This document shows, piece by piece, positions 9,010 to 18,972 of a DNA stretch of 64,000 nucleotides. A program made the translations under genes and the position numbers. Each line of letters opens with the position of its first letter. The stretch's first letter is position 1. Source of the stretch: Nitrosospira sp. (GTDB taxonomy: Bacteria; Pseudomonadota; Gammaproteobacteria; Burkholderiales; Nitrosomonadaceae); contig JAPLQS010000067.1 of assembly GCA_026399575.1 (NCBI GenBank), positions 21,640 through 85,639 of the forward strand, written 5' to 3'. A model generated the notes under the pieces. It saw nothing but the letters and a program-made list of their open reading frames with translations, had not been told where the DNA came from and did no database searches.

Positions 9010-9479
9010 TCAACCAACCTGATTTTCAACTGAGTCGGAACGCCTTCGGTCGGTTGGTATTCATCAGCCCGGATGGGCAGACACAGGAAGGGGTGGTGGC
9101 CGTGCGCGCCTTTCCAATCGCCGCGCCCGACCAGGGCATTGCGCTGCTTGATACGCAAGGCCACGAACTGGTTTGGATTGAGTGCCTGGGCGATCTGCCG
9201 GACGAATTGCGCACTCTGATCGAGGCGGAACTCGGCAGCCGCGAATTCATGCCGGAAATCAAACGCATCCTTGGAGTTTCAAGTTTTGCCACACCGTGTA
9301 CCTGGCAGGTGGAGACAGATCGCGGCGTGACCGCCTTCATCCTCAAGGGGGAAGAAAATATCCGCCGCCTGACCCCGCCAGCCCTGCTGATTACGGAAAG
9401 CCACGGCATTCACTTCCTGATCCGTGATCGCTTTGCGCTCGATCATCACAGCCGCAAGATTCTGGATCGTTTCCTCTAG
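9006..9479 (+). CDS. DUF1854 family protein (cyanophycin metabolism-associated)
   Basis: Soluble protein of 157 residues with no signal peptide or membrane helix. Features typical of DUF1854 are FQLSRNAFGRLVFISPDG at the N-terminus, the repeated beta-strand pattern VAVRAFPIAAPDQGIALLD, and the C-terminal LRTLIEAELGSREFMPEI followed by TDRGVTAFILKGEENIRRL and GIHFLIRDRFALDHHSRKIL. Its start overlaps the ABC transporter stop (ATGA), so it is probably translated in step with it and may act as its cytosolic partner. It recurs beside cyanophycin synthetase genes in proteobacteria. The molecular function is unknown. Confidence 0.85.
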   Translation: MINQPDFQLSRNAFGRLVFISPDGQTQEGVVAVRAFPIAAPDQGIALLDTQGHELVWIECLGDLPDELRTLIEAELGSREFMPEIKRILGVSSFATPCTWQVETDRGVTAFILKGEENIRRLTPPALLITESHGIHFLIRDRFALDHHSRKILDRFL

Positions 9480-9553
9480 CCTCCCGCTCTCCTGTCTCGC
9501 CGCATGGCAGCCAGAAACCAGGCAAAAAGTCCTGCAAAAAATTAAACAACCAT

Positions 9554-9592
9554 TTGATATAAATCAATAAACCTCCAAGAAGCAGGTATTCA
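9554..9592 (+). promoter_or_regulatory. FNR-type box with candidate -10 element before the cyanophycin synthetases
   Basis: TTGATATAAATCAA at 9554-9567 is a perfect TTGAT-N4-ATCAA palindrome, the FNR/Anr consensus. A -10-like TATTCA follows at 9587-9592, so the box centre would lie about 39-40 bases before transcription start, close to the class II activator position. The first synthetase ATG is at 9701. The motif is seen directly; oxygen-dependent activation is inferred, because CRP-family relatives can use related sites. Confidence 0.6.
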
Positions 9593-9700
9593 TGAGGCTT
9601 TGGGGCCCGATTCTGCTGCCCGAATTATTTAATGTGGCTGTAAACCGATCCATGCCAACCGCGTTAGTTCGGCTTCGTCCACTCAGTACGGCGCCATTTC

Positions 9701-11995
9701 ATGCCAGATTGCATCACTAACGACCACATTGACAAGAAAGACATCAAGTTTCTCGAGATCCGCCATCTGAATGGTCCCAATATCTGGACCTACTACCCGG
9801 TTCTTGAAGCACTTGTCGACATCGGCGAACTCGAAGACTTTCCATCCAACACCATCCCCGGCTTTTATGAACGTCTGTCTTCCTCGCTGCCTTCGCTGAT
9901 CGAGCACCGCTGCAGCTACGAAGAACGTGGCGGTTTTCTGCGCCGGGTTGAGGAAGGCACCTGGCCATGCCATATCCTCGAACACGTTACGCTTGAATTG
10001 CAGAATCTGGCTGGCATGCGCGGCGGCTTTGGCAGGGCCCGTGAAACTTCGGTGCGCGGCGTCTACAAGGTGATCGTCAGCGCCTGGCATGCGGAAATTA
10101 CGCGCAGCGCCCTGTTTGCAGCGCGCGAACTGGTGCTGTCAGCAATGCGGGGCCACCAACCCTATGACGTAGAGGCCACGCTCGAACGTCTGCGCGGCAT
10201 GGTCGATTCGCTCTGGTTAGGCCCATCGACTGCATGCATCGTTGATGCCGCCGCCACTCGCAATATTCCCGCCATTCGACTGCTTGCCAGGGGAAATCTG
10301 GTGCAGCTCGGCCATGGCGCCCGCAGCCGACACATCTGGACCGCCGAAACCGACCGTACTCCGGCAATTGCTGAAAGCATCTCACGCGACAAGGATCTGA
10401 CCAAGTCGCTGCTGCGCTCCTGCGGCGTTCCTGTTCCCGAGGGACGTATCGTCACCAGCGCTGAAGATGCCTGGGAAGCCGCTGAAGACATCGGCTTGCC
10501 TGTCGTGATCAAACCCTGTGACGGCAATCATGGCCGTGGGGTCTTCATTGAATTGACCCGACGTGAAGAGGTCGAATCAGCCTATCACGCGGCACTGAAA
10601 GAAGGCAGTGGCGTACTGGTCGAACGTTATATCCCTGGTACCGAACACCGCTTGTTGATCGTGGGTGGACAACTCGTTGCCGCCAATCGGGGCGACTCGG
10701 TATCGGTTACCGGTGACGGGACTTCAACCATCACCGAGTTGATCGAGCAGCAGATCAATTCCGATCCGCGCCGCGGGACGACCGAAGACTTCCCGCTCAA
10801 CATGATTCGCCTGGATAAAGCAGCACGCATGGAAATTGCCCATCAAGGTTTCAGCGGCGACTCAGTGCCGGCAGCCGACCTTGAAGTTCTGATCCAGCGT
10901 AACGGCAACCACGCTTTCGACGTTACCGATGAAGTGCACCCCAGCATTGCCGCAGCGGCCTCACTCGCTGCCCGCATTGTCGGTCTGGATATCGCCGGCA
11001 TCGATCTTGTCACCGCTGATATTTCGCGCCCGCTCAGCGAGCAAGGCGGCGCCATCGTCGAGGTCAACGCCGGCCCCAGCCTGCTGATGCATATCAAACC
11101 CGCTGTGGGCACACCCCGTCCGGTTGGCAAAGCCATCGTCGACCACCTGTTCCCGGACGGCGATGACGGTCGCATTCCGATTGTAGGCATCAGCGGCAGC
11201 TACGGCAAAACTACCGTGGCACACCTCGTCGCACGGCTGCTCACCCTCTCCGGCAAACATACCGGGCTGGCATGCAGCGATGGGTTGTACCTGGATTCCA
11301 GGCAAATTGACAAAGGCGATTGCGCCAAATGGGATGCAGCCAACCGTATCCTGATAAACCGCTCGGTCGAGGCCGCCGTGTTTGAGAACGGCAGTGATGC
11401 CATCCTCGGCGAGGGACTGGTCTACGATTGCTGCCAGGTCGGCATCATCACCAACGTCGAGCCAACCCGGCACTACGGCCGCTACGATATTGCAACCCCC
11501 GAGCAGGTTTACACTATCCTGCGCACCCAGATAGACGTGGTAACACCGACCGCGGCGGCAGTGGATGATGTGATCGACATGGTATTGCCAACGGGTGCTG
11601 CGGTGCTTAACGCCAGGGTAGAGATGCTGGTCGAGATGTCCAAACTGTGCAACGGTGAAGTCATTTACTTCAGCCTTGATCCCGAACTGCCGGCTGTCAC
11701 CGCGCATCGCGCACAAGAAGCGCAAGGCAGGCGTGCGGTCATCGTTCGTGCTGGGGAAATCATGCTTGCCACCGGCGCCGATGAAGTGCTCTTGATCAAA
11801 CTGGCCGATGTCCCTCTGACTGATGGCGGACGTGCAATTGCACAGATCGAGAACGTTCTGGCCGCAGTGGCTGCCGCATGGGCGCTCGGCATCGAACCCG
11901 ATCTCATTCGCAGCGGAATCGCAATAACCGAATTAAGCCAGGAAAAATGTAGCTCTCCCCGGATCGAACCGGAAACTCAAGGAAACTATTCATGA
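9701..11995 (+). CDS. Cyanophycin synthetase paralogue CphA' (C-terminally shortened, altered P-loop)
   Basis: CphA-family protein of 764 residues. It has the N-terminal domain (FLEIRHLNGPNIWTYYPVLE, WPCHILEHVTLELQNLAGM), an ATP-grasp domain (about 220-485; VVIKPCDGNHGRGVFIEL, IVEVNAGPSLLMH) and the start of a Mur-ligase-like domain. The nucleotide loop is GSYGKTT (residues 499-505) instead of GTNGKTT, and the protein ends just where the neighbouring CphA enters its Mur-ligase C-terminal domain, so about 145 residues are absent. Several positions conserved in CphA also differ (NGSDAILGEGL against TARGGMLREGL). The ATP-grasp site looks complete. It overlaps cphA by ATGA. It resembles the second synthetases of Cupriavidus-type bacteria; whether it makes polymer or modifies CphA is open. 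Confidence 0.88.
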   Translation: MPDCITNDHIDKKDIKFLEIRHLNGPNIWTYYPVLEALVDIGELEDFPSNTIPGFYERLSSSLPSLIEHRCSYEERGGFLRRVEEGTWPCHILEHVTLELQNLAGMRGGFGRARETSVRGVYKVIVSAWHAEITRSALFAARELVLSAMRGHQPYDVEATLERLRGMVDSLWLGPSTACIVDAAATRNIPAIRLLARGNLVQLGHGARSRHIWTAETDRTPAIAESISRDKDLTKSLLRSCGVPVPEGRIVTSAEDAWEAAEDIGLPVVIKPCDGNHGRGVFIELTRREEVESAYHAALKEGSGVLVERYIPGTEHRLLIVGGQLVAANRGDSVSVTGDGTSTITELIEQQINSDPRRGTTEDFPLNMIRLDKAARMEIAHQGFSGDSVPAADLEVLIQRNGNHAFDVTDEVHPSIAAAASLAARIVGLDIAGIDLVTADISRPLSEQGGAIVEVNAGPSLLMHIKPAVGTPRPVGKAIVDHLFPDGDDGRIPIVGISGSYGKTTVAHLVARLLTLSGKHTGLACSDGLYLDSRQIDKGDCAKWDAANRILINRSVEAAVFENGSDAILGEGLVYDCCQVGIITNVEPTRHYGRYDIATPEQVYTILRTQIDVVTPTAAAVDDVIDMVLPTGAAVLNARVEMLVEMSKLCNGEVIYFSLDPELPAVTAHRAQEAQGRRAVIVRAGEIMLATGADEVLLIKLADVPLTDGGRAIAQIENVLAAVAAAWALGIEPDLIRSGIAITELSQEKCSSPRIEPETQGNYS

Positions 11996-14565
11996 ACGTA
12001 TCGCGTATCCGCGCACTGCGCGGCCCCAATTTATGGAGCCAACGCACCGCCATAGAGGCTGTTGTCTCCTGCAACAGCGCCGAGTGTTCCCTGGACAAAA
12101 TACCGGGACTTGTAGCCCAACTGAATAAACACTTCCCGGAAACCACCCTGCCCCAGCCAGTAGAACGCCACGAAGCCATAACCATGGCGCAGGTGCTGGA
12201 ATTCGTCGCGCTCAACCTGCAAACACGAGCCGGTTGCCCGGTCAGCTTCAGCCACACCGCACAAACAGCGGAAACCGGCACCTACCGGGTTATTGTTGAA
12301 TACAGTGAAGAGGCAGTTGGTCGTCTTGCTTTTGAACTCGCACAAACTTTATGCCTTGCTGCAATTGATGCCACTCCCTTTGACCTGGCCGCAGCATTGC
12401 AGCGTCTGCGCGAACTGGATGAAGACATGCGCCTCGGACCCAGCACCGGCGCCATCGTCCATGCCGCTGTAGCGCGCGGCATTCCTTATCGCCGCCTGAC
12501 TGAAGGCAGCATGGTACAGTTTGGCTGGGGCAGCCGGCAGCGCCGTATCCAGGCCAGCGAAACCGATCGGACCAGTGCCGTCGCCGAATCCATCGCACAG
12601 GACAAGGAATTGACCAAGATGCTGCTGCATGCTGCTGGCATTCCCGTTCCGGCAGGCCGACCTGCAGCAAGTGCGGCAGATGCCTGGGCGGCCGCCTGCG
12701 AAATTGGCGGACCGGTCGTCGTAAAACCACAGGACGGCAACCAGGGCAAAGGAGTAGCAGTAAATCTCACAAACCGTGAGCAGGTGGAAACTGCCTACGC
12801 AATAGCGGCTGAAATCAGCGACGAAGTCCTGGTCGAACGTTACATCTCCGGCCATGACTACCGCATGCTGGTGATCGGCAACAGACTGGTCGCTGCCGCG
12901 CGGCGCGAGCCGCCACAAGTGCTCGGCGATGGCGTGCACAGCGTGCGCCAGCTGGTGGATCAGGTCAACAGTGACCCACGACGTGGTAAGGATCACGTCA
13001 CTGCGCTGACCAGAATAGATTTTGATGAAATTGCGCTTGCCCATCTCGCAACCCAGAACCTGACCGCCGCATCCATCCCGGCCAAAGATGTGCGCGTGAT
13101 CCTGCGCAATAATGCCAACCTCTCTACGGGTGGCACAGCCACCGATGTGACCGACGAAGTTCACCCCGAGCTTGCCGCACGTGTGGTGGCCGCTGCGCAA
13201 ATGATCGGCCTCGATATTTGCGGCGTTGATGTCATCTGCGACAACGTGCACAATCCGCTGGAGCAACAAAACGGCGGCATCGTCGAAGTGAATGCCGCAC
13301 CAGGCCTGCGCATGCACCTGCAACCTTCATCCGGCAAAGGCCGTGCGGTTGGTGAGGCCGTCATCGCCAACATGTTTGCTGCTGACGACGATGGACGCAT
13401 TCCCGTGGTCGCCGTGACCGGTACCAACGGCAAGACCACCACTGTGCGTCTGATCGCCAACATTCTCAGTTGCCAGAATCTGCGTGTCGGCATGACCAAT
13501 ACCGACGGGGTCTATGTTGCGGGACAGCGCATCGACACCGGCGATTGCAGCGGTCCGAAGAGTGCGAAAAATGTCCTGCTCCACCCCGATGTCGATGCCG
13601 CCGTATTCGAGACGGCGCGCGGCGGCATGCTGCGCGAAGGACTGGGTTTCGACCACTGCCAGGTTGCAGTGGTCACCAATATCGGCATGGGCGATCACCT
13701 TGGCCTCGCGCACGTGCATACGGCTGAGGATCTGGCTCTGGTCAAACGTGTCGTCGTGCAGAACGTTACGCCCGGCACTGGCGTCGCCGTGCTCAACGCC
13801 GCTGACCCACTGGTGGCCAACATGGCGGATGGCTGCCCCGGCTTGATCACCTTCTTCGCCCGCAACCGCCATCATCCGGTGATAGTCAGGCATCGTGCAC
13901 AGGGCAAGCGTGTGATCTATCTCGACGGCGATTCGATAGTCGCTGCAGAAGCCGGGCTTGAGCACCGCATTTTGCTGAGCGGAATCCCGATCACGCAGAA
14001 CGGTAGCATCGGTTTCCAGATCGAGAATGCCATGGCAGCCATCGGCGCCGGCTGGGCGCTTGCGCTTGATTGGGTGGTCATTCGTGCCGGTTTGGCCAGC
14101 TTTGTCAGTGATGTGCAAACCGCACCCGGCCGCTTCAATCTCTTCAGTCATCGTGGCGCCACGTTGATCGCCGACTACGGTCACAATGCGGATGCAATCC
14201 GGGCGCTGGTATGCGCCATCGATAACATGCCGGCCAACCGCCGCTCGGTAGTCATCAGCGGTGCCGGCGACCGGCGCGACGAAGACATCCGCCAGCAAAC
14301 CGAGATTCTCGGTGACGCTTTTGACGAGGTCGTGCTGTATCAGGATCAATGCCAGCGCGGCCGCGCCGATGGAGAGGTGCTGGGCCTGCTGCGGCAAGGA
14401 CTGGAAAATGCCAAGCGTACCCGCGAGGTCAAGGAAATCCGGGGTGAGTTTGTCGCCATCGATGCCGCTTTCGCCAGCCTCAAGGCCGGCGAACTCTGTC
14501 TTATTCTCGTCGACCAGGTCGAAGCAGCGCTCAGACACATCAGCAGGCGGGTAGTGGCAGGCTGA
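11992..14565 (+). CDS. cphA: Cyanophycin synthetase
   Basis: Enzyme of 857 residues that builds the storage polymer multi-L-arginyl-poly-L-aspartate, adding Asp and Arg in two ATP-dependent steps. It has the N-terminal domain (1-160), an ATP-grasp domain (about 215-470; VVVKPQDGNQGKGVAVNL, IVEVNAAPGLRMHL), a Mur-ligase central domain with intact GTNGKTT (477-483), ARGGMLREGLGFDHC and GDHLGLAHVHTAEDL, and the Mur C-terminal domain (LIADYGHNADAIRAL, ISGAGDRRDEDI). Length and motifs match active CphA1-type enzymes. It is translationally coupled to the shortened paralogue upstream. No cyanophycinase gene is present in the window. Confidence 0.95.
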   Translation: MNVSRIRALRGPNLWSQRTAIEAVVSCNSAECSLDKIPGLVAQLNKHFPETTLPQPVERHEAITMAQVLEFVALNLQTRAGCPVSFSHTAQTAETGTYRVIVEYSEEAVGRLAFELAQTLCLAAIDATPFDLAAALQRLRELDEDMRLGPSTGAIVHAAVARGIPYRRLTEGSMVQFGWGSRQRRIQASETDRTSAVAESIAQDKELTKMLLHAAGIPVPAGRPAASAADAWAAACEIGGPVVVKPQDGNQGKGVAVNLTNREQVETAYAIAAEISDEVLVERYISGHDYRMLVIGNRLVAAARREPPQVLGDGVHSVRQLVDQVNSDPRRGKDHVTALTRIDFDEIALAHLATQNLTAASIPAKDVRVILRNNANLSTGGTATDVTDEVHPELAARVVAAAQMIGLDICGVDVICDNVHNPLEQQNGGIVEVNAAPGLRMHLQPSSGKGRAVGEAVIANMFAADDDGRIPVVAVTGTNGKTTTVRLIANILSCQNLRVGMTNTDGVYVAGQRIDTGDCSGPKSAKNVLLHPDVDAAVFETARGGMLREGLGFDHCQVAVVTNIGMGDHLGLAHVHTAEDLALVKRVVVQNVTPGTGVAVLNAADPLVANMADGCPGLITFFARNRHHPVIVRHRAQGKRVIYLDGDSIVAAEAGLEHRILLSGIPITQNGSIGFQIENAMAAIGAGWALALDWVVIRAGLASFVSDVQTAPGRFNLFSHRGATLIADYGHNADAIRALVCAIDNMPANRRSVVISGAGDRRDEDIRQQTEILGDAFDEVVLYQDQCQRGRADGEVLGLLRQGLENAKRTREVKEIRGEFVAIDAAFASLKAGELCLILVDQVEAALRHISRRVVAG

Positions 14566-14577
14566 CAGCTCGACCAC

Positions 14578-15663
14578 ATGCGCATCGATGTTTCAAGAAT
14601 GCCCTTGGTGGATACACTCAAGGCCATTGCCTGTCTGCTGATCGTAGCGCATCACCTGTCCATCTACGGCCCCATGTCGGATCTGGCATACCCACTGATT
14701 CCCGGCCTGCTCGAATGGCTGCGTGAATACGGCAGAATGGCGGTGCAGGTTTTTTTCGTGGTAGCGGGTTTTCTGCTGGCCGGGAAACTTGTACCACTCG
14801 GAGCGCCGCTCGCCACCGACCCGATTCCGGCCATCAAGCGACGCTACCTTCGCCTGGTCATCCCGTATCTCGCTGCCCTGATCCTGGCGATCGGCTGTGC
14901 GGCGCTGGCCAGGCACTGGATGACTCACGACTCCATCCCCGCCGCACCCAATCTCTTCCAGTTTCTGGCGCATGTATTTCTGCTGCAAGATCTGCTTGAC
15001 CAGGAAGCCTTGTCAGCAGGCGTCTGGTACGTGGCCATCGATTTTCAGCTATTTACTCTGGCAGCGTTTCTGTTCTGGCTATCCGGAAAGATCGAGCAGC
15101 GCCATCCGCAGCTGAGATCAACCGCGCTGGTTCTGATTGCGGGCTTGACCATGGTCTCGCTATTCGCGTTCAACAGGAATGCTTTCTGGGACGAAACCGC
15201 TCTCTATTTCTTCGGCTCGTATGGTCTCGGGATTCTGGCTTACTGGGCTTCCGGCAGCCAGCGCCCTGCTCTCTGGCTCGCATTACTGGGTGCACTGGCA
15301 GTAGCGGCCTTGCTGGTGGATTTCCGTGACCGGATAGCGGTTGCAACGGTCGTAATGCTGCTGTTGGGATGCGCCCGACACTATGGAATCCTGACAAGCT
15401 GCCCGGTACCCGATTTCCTGACCTATCTCGGGCGCATTTCTTACTCCATCTTTCTGGTTCACTTCCCGCTGTGCATGGTGGTCAACGCAAGTTTCTTCCG
15501 CTTCCTCCCGCATGAAGCAGTCACCAGCCTGTTCGGGCTGGTTCTGGCTTTGGGCATCAGCATCCTCGGCGGCGCTTTATTCTACAAATGGATCGAAAGC
15601 CGTCCGCTTGCAGACAGGATGCGCCTGTTGCTATTTCCCGCTCAGGCTGGTCAGCAGCAATAG
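14578..15663 (+). CDS. Membrane acyltransferase family protein (OafA/YrhL-like)
   Basis: Integral membrane protein of 361 residues with about ten hydrophobic segments. The N-terminus carries the family signature: [24 protein letters not shown] (His catalytic candidate) and then [20 protein letters not shown] and the Arg-rich [15 protein letters not shown]. The end, [18 protein letters not shown], is also typical. It starts 12 bases after the cphA stop, so it is probably in the same transcript. Its role in cyanophycin metabolism, if any, is unknown. Its last 33 bases overlap the end of htpG on the other strand. Confidence 0.85.
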   Translation: MRIDVSRMPLVDTLKAIACLLIVAHHLSIYGPMSDLAYPLIPGLLEWLREYGRMAVQVFFVVAGFLLAGKLVPLGAPLATDPIPAIKRRYLRLVIPYLAALILAIGCAALARHWMTHDSIPAAPNLFQFLAHVFLLQDLLDQEALSAGVWYVAIDFQLFTLAAFLFWLSGKIEQRHPQLRSTALVLIAGLTMVSLFAFNRNAFWDETALYFFGSYGLGILAYWASGSQRPALWLALLGALAVAALLVDFRDRIAVATVVMLLLGCARHYGILTSCPVPDFLTYLGRISYSIFLVHFPLCMVVNASFFRFLPHEAVTSLFGLVLALGISILGGALFYKWIESRPLADRMRLLLFPAQAGQQQ

Positions 15664-17547
15664 TTCGTTGAGCCTCTTGACGAATCCGGCCGGGTCTTCG
15701 AGCTGACCGCCTTCGGCCAGCAGCGCCTGGTCGAACAGGATATGGCTCCAGTCAGCAAAGCGCGCTTCCTCGTATTTCAAGCGTTGCACCATCGGATGGT
15801 GCGGGTTGATTTCGAGTATGGGCTTGGTGTGGTTCACTTTCTGTCCGGCTGATTTGAGCAGGCGTTCCAGATGACCACCCATGTCGTGGCTGTCCGCCAC
15901 CAGACAGGCAGGAGACTCGGTCAGGCGCAGGGTGACGCGTACATCCTTCACCTGCTCGCCAAGGACGCCCTTGATCTTCTCGGTAAGCTCCTTGTATTCG
16001 CCCGCTTCCTTTTCCTGCTCTTTCTTTTCCGCCTCGTCTTCCAGCTTGCCCAGATCCAGGCTGCCCTTGGCCACCGATTGCAGTGATTTGCCCTCGAACT
16101 CGGTCAGGTTTGCCGCCAGCCACTCGTCCACGCGCTCGGCCAGCAGCAGCACTTCGATGCCTTTCTTGCGGAAAACTTCCAGGTGCGGACTGTTTCTGGC
16201 TGCCTTGAGATTGTCGGCAGTCACATAATAGATCTTCTCCTGCCCTTCTTTCATGCGCCCGACATAATCGCTCAAGGATACGCTCTGTTCATCGTTCTCG
16301 GCATGGGTGGAAACAAAGCGCAGCAGCTTGGCAATGCGTTCGCGGTTGGCGTAGTCTTCCCCTACACCTTCTTTCAGCACCTGGCCAAATTCCTGCCAGA
16401 AAGTCTTGAATTTTTCCTTGTCGCTGTCCTGCTCGCTCTGGGCAAGGTCCTCAATCAACCCCAGCACCTTCTTCACTGCACCCGCACGGATGGCCTCGAT
16501 GTCTTTCGATTCCTGCAGAATCTCGCGCGAAACATTCAACGGCAAGTCGTTGGAATCGATCACCCCGCGCACGAACCGCAGGTAATTTGGCAGCAGCTTG
16601 TCGGCATCATCCATGATGAACACCCGCCGCACATACAGCTTGATGCCGTGGCGGCGCTCGCGCTCAAACATGTCAAACGGCGCGCGCGACGGAATGTAGA
16701 GCAACTGGGTATATTCCTGCTTGCCTTCCACCTTGGCATGCACATAGGCCAGCGGCGGCTCGAAATCATGCGCCACATGTTTGTAGAATTCCTCGTACTG
16801 TTCCGGGGTGATTTCGTTCTTGGCGCGCGCCCACAAGGCGCTGGCCTGGTTGACGGTCTCGTCTTCGTCGCTAATGGTGTTTGCGTTCTTTTCCTTGGAC
16901 CACTCCTCCTTCTTCATCATGATCGGCAAGGTGATATGGTCGGAATACTTGCGGATGATGGTGCGCAACTGCCAGCCATTGAGCAGATCGTCCTCTCCGT
17001 CACGCAAGTGCAGAATGACTTCGGTGCCGCGCCCTGTTTTCTCCACGATCTCCAGCGTATAATCCCCCTCACCTGCAGATTCCCAGCGCACCCCGTGTTC
17101 TGCGGTCAAGCCGGCGCGGCGCGTAATCAGCGTCACCTTGTCGGCGACAATGAAGGCGGAATAGAAACCGACGCCGAACTGACCGATCAGATGCGCATCC
17201 TTGGCCTGATCACCGGTCAGGGCACTGAAGAATTCGCGTGTGCCGGACTTGGCGATGGTGCCGATATGCTCGATCACTTCCTGCCGCGACATGCCAATGC
17301 CATTGTCGGCGATGGTCAGGGTGCGGGCTGCAGCGTCGTAGCTGATGCGGATTTTAAGATCGGGGTCGGTTTCGTATAAAGCGCCATCAGCCAGGCCTTC
17401 GAAGCGCAGCTTGTCGGCGGCATCCGATGCATTGGAGATCAATTCGCGCAGGAATATTTCCTTGTTGCTGTACAAGGAATGAATCATCAGCTTGAGCAGT
17501 TGTTTGACTTCGGTCTGGAAACTCAGGTGTTCGACAGTGTCTTGCAT
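15631..17547 (-). CDS. htpG: Molecular chaperone HtpG (Hsp90 family)
   Basis: Cytosolic ATP-dependent chaperone of 638 residues, the usual bacterial length. The GHKL ATPase domain shows [19 protein letters not shown], and [15 protein letters not shown]. The middle domain shows [10 protein letters not shown] and [20 protein letters not shown], and the C-terminal dimerisation domain ends [14 protein letters not shown] chose ATG 17547 ([20 protein letters not shown]), preceded by CCAAGGAGAGAACC; a longer frame exists upstream but lacks conservation. A sigma-32-like promoter lies just upstream. The gene converges with the acyltransferase, overlapping it by 33 bases. Confidence 0.97.
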   Translation of the reverse strand: MQDTVEHLSFQTEVKQLLKLMIHSLYSNKEIFLRELISNASDAADKLRFEGLADGALYETDPDLKIRISYDAAARTLTIADNGIGMSRQEVIEHIGTIAKSGTREFFSALTGDQAKDAHLIGQFGVGFYSAFIVADKVTLITRRAGLTAEHGVRWESAGEGDYTLEIVEKTGRGTEVILHLRDGEDDLLNGWQLRTIIRKYSDHITLPIMMKKEEWSKEKNANTISDEDETVNQASALWARAKNEITPEQYEEFYKHVAHDFEPPLAYVHAKVEGKQEYTQLLYIPSRAPFDMFERERRHGIKLYVRRVFIMDDADKLLPNYLRFVRGVIDSNDLPLNVSREILQESKDIEAIRAGAVKKVLGLIEDLAQSEQDSDKEKFKTFWQEFGQVLKEGVGEDYANRERIAKLLRFVSTHAENDEQSVSLSDYVGRMKEGQEKIYYVTADNLKAARNSPHLEVFRKKGIEVLLLAERVDEWLAANLTEFEGKSLQSVAKGSLDLGKLEDEAEKKEQEKEAGEYKELTEKIKGVLGEQVKDVRVTLRLTESPACLVADSHDMGGHLERLLKSAGQKVNHTKPILEINPHHPMVQRLKYEEARFADWSHILFDQALLAEGGQLEDPAGFVKRLNELLLLTSLSGK

Positions 17548-17578
17548 GGTTCTCTCCTTGGAAAAATGCAGTAGGATT

Positions 17579-17604
17579 ATGAGGGCAAATTGGAAATTTT
17601 CAAG
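17579..17604 (-). promoter_or_regulatory. Sigma-32-like heat-shock promoter of htpG
   Basis: On the minus strand CTTGAAA (17604-17598) matches the -35 consensus exactly. It is followed after 12 bases by CCCTCAT (17585-17579), similar to the CCCCAT -10 type. The -10 lies about 31 bases upstream of the htpG start, leaving a short leader. Heat induction of htpG is well known in proteobacteria; the site here is read by eye. Confidence 0.6.
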
Positions 17605-17643
17605 CTGCCCATGTATCGAATTCACATTTAAATTTTGCCCACC

Positions 17644-18744
17644 ATGAAAATTCTCGGTCGTTTCGTAACTGTTCTTCTGCTCTGCTGTGCCCTGCCCGCC
17701 ACTGCCCAGAATCGTGTTTTACCCCTGGATAAAATCAAATTGCCGCCCGGGTTCAGCATCGCTCTATGGGCGGAAGCGCCCAATGCACGCGGCCTGGCGT
17801 TGGGAAAAAATGGCACGGTATTCGCCGGCTCCATGGCAGAAGGCAAGGTTTATGCGATTAGCGAAAACAATGGCGCGCGCCAGGTCAGAATCATTGCCCA
17901 TGGGCTCAATCTGCCGGTGGGTGTCGCCTTCCGTGAGGGGGCGCTGTATGTCTCTGCGATCAATCGCATTCTGCGCTTTGATGACATTGAGCAAAAACTC
18001 GATCAACCCGGCAAGCCGGTGCTAGTGACCGATATTTTTCCCTCGGAAAAACACCATGGCGGGAGATTCATCGCCTTTGGCCCCGACGGCCTGCTGTATG
18101 CAGCGATCGGCGCACCGTGCAATAGCTGCGAGGTAGATCCCGCCAATTTTGCCATGATTGCGCACATCAAACCCGATGGCAGCGGCCGTGAAATTTACGC
18201 ACAAGGCGTAAGAAATTCAGGCGGCTTTGACTGGCATCCGGAAACCAGGGAATTGTGGTTTACCGATACCGGAAACGACTGGTTGGGCGACAATACGCCG
18301 CCCGACGAACTCAATCATGCCCCCAGAAAAGGCATGCATTTCGGCTTTCCCTATTGTTATGGCGGCGATGTTCCCGACCCTAAATTTGGCGCCAAGCGCG
18401 ATTGCGGCAAGCTCACTGCGCCGGCAGTCAAATTCGATGCGCATATTGTGCCATTGGGAATGCGTTTCTACACCGGCAAGATGTTTCCGGCGGAATATCA
18501 TAACCAGATTCTGGTGGCCGAGAATGGCTCGTGGAATCGCCGTGAGAAGGTCGGCTACCGGCTCAAGCTGATCCAGCTAAAGAACAACAAGGTGGTGAAA
18601 CAGCAAGTGTTTGCCGAAGGCTGGCTGCAGGAAGAAAAAGCATGGGGCAAGCCGGCTGACATGCTGGTGATGCCCGACGGCGCGCTGCTGGTTTCGGATG
18701 ACCATGCCGGCGCAATTTACCGCATCAGCTACAAGAAACCGTAG
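17644..18744 (+). CDS. PQQ-dependent sugar dehydrogenase / sorbosone dehydrogenase-like protein
   Basis: Exported six-bladed beta-propeller protein of 366 residues. The signal peptide is [22 protein letters not shown]. Propeller landmarks include [77 protein letters not shown] text (here [14 protein letters not shown]), [18 protein letters not shown] and [22 protein letters not shown]. An in-frame TTG lies 9 bases earlier; ATG 17644 gives the proper signal peptide. The family oxidises aldose sugars with PQQ; no PQQ biosynthesis gene is in view and the true substrate cannot be told. It is divergent from htpG. Confidence 0.85.
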   Translation: MKILGRFVTVLLLCCALPATAQNRVLPLDKIKLPPGFSIALWAEAPNARGLALGKNGTVFAGSMAEGKVYAISENNGARQVRIIAHGLNLPVGVAFREGALYVSAINRILRFDDIEQKLDQPGKPVLVTDIFPSEKHHGGRFIAFGPDGLLYAAIGAPCNSCEVDPANFAMIAHIKPDGSGREIYAQGVRNSGGFDWHPETRELWFTDTGNDWLGDNTPPDELNHAPRKGMHFGFPYCYGGDVPDPKFGAKRDCGKLTAPAVKFDAHIVPLGMRFYTGKMFPAEYHNQILVAENGSWNRREKVGYRLKLIQLKNNKVVKQQVFAEGWLQEEKAWGKPADMLVMPDGALLVSDDHAGAIYRISYKKP

Positions 18745-18748
18745 AACC

Positions 18749-18828
18749 GTAGGCTGGGGTGAGGCACGAACCCCAGCAGCGTCATGTAATCTCGAAATGC
18801 TGGGGTTCACAAGTTCACCCCAGCCTAC
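18749..18828. repeat. Nested palindromic repeat (REP-like, 80 bp)
   Basis: Outer arms GTAGGCTGGGGTGA (18749-18762) and its exact complement at 18815-18828 enclose inner arms GAACCCCAGCA (18768-18778) and its exact complement at 18798-18808, with a 19-base central loop. Both pairs are perfect, giving a long cruciform or hairpin five bases after the dehydrogenase stop. The GGCTGGGGTGA...CCCCAGC type is a dispersed palindromic element in many proteobacterial genomes. It could also end transcription, although no T-run follows. Confidence 0.75.
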
Positions 18829-18972
18829 TGCACTTCGGAGTTGAAAGCCTGACCGTCTCCTCCTGGCACAACTGAGACCTGCATGAAAGACCTGGGTCGA
18901 GAGGCGGTATTTCGAGATGCCAGGAAATGTCTAGTAAATCAGGGGTGATCAACCCCCACACATCAAATTTCC

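Noticed and set aside
12349..14577. Two long minus-strand frames across cphA
   Set aside because: They are antisense to the synthetase, have no recognisable domains and reflect its GC-rich codon use.
16183..17379. Long open frame (398 codons) on the plus strand inside htpG
   Set aside because: It lies wholly antisense to a highly conserved Hsp90 gene and reads as a low-complexity shadow frame.
18120..18135. Cys-x2-Cys in the sugar dehydrogenase as a cytochrome c haem site
   Set aside because: The sequence is CNSCEV; the His required for a CxxCH site is missing.
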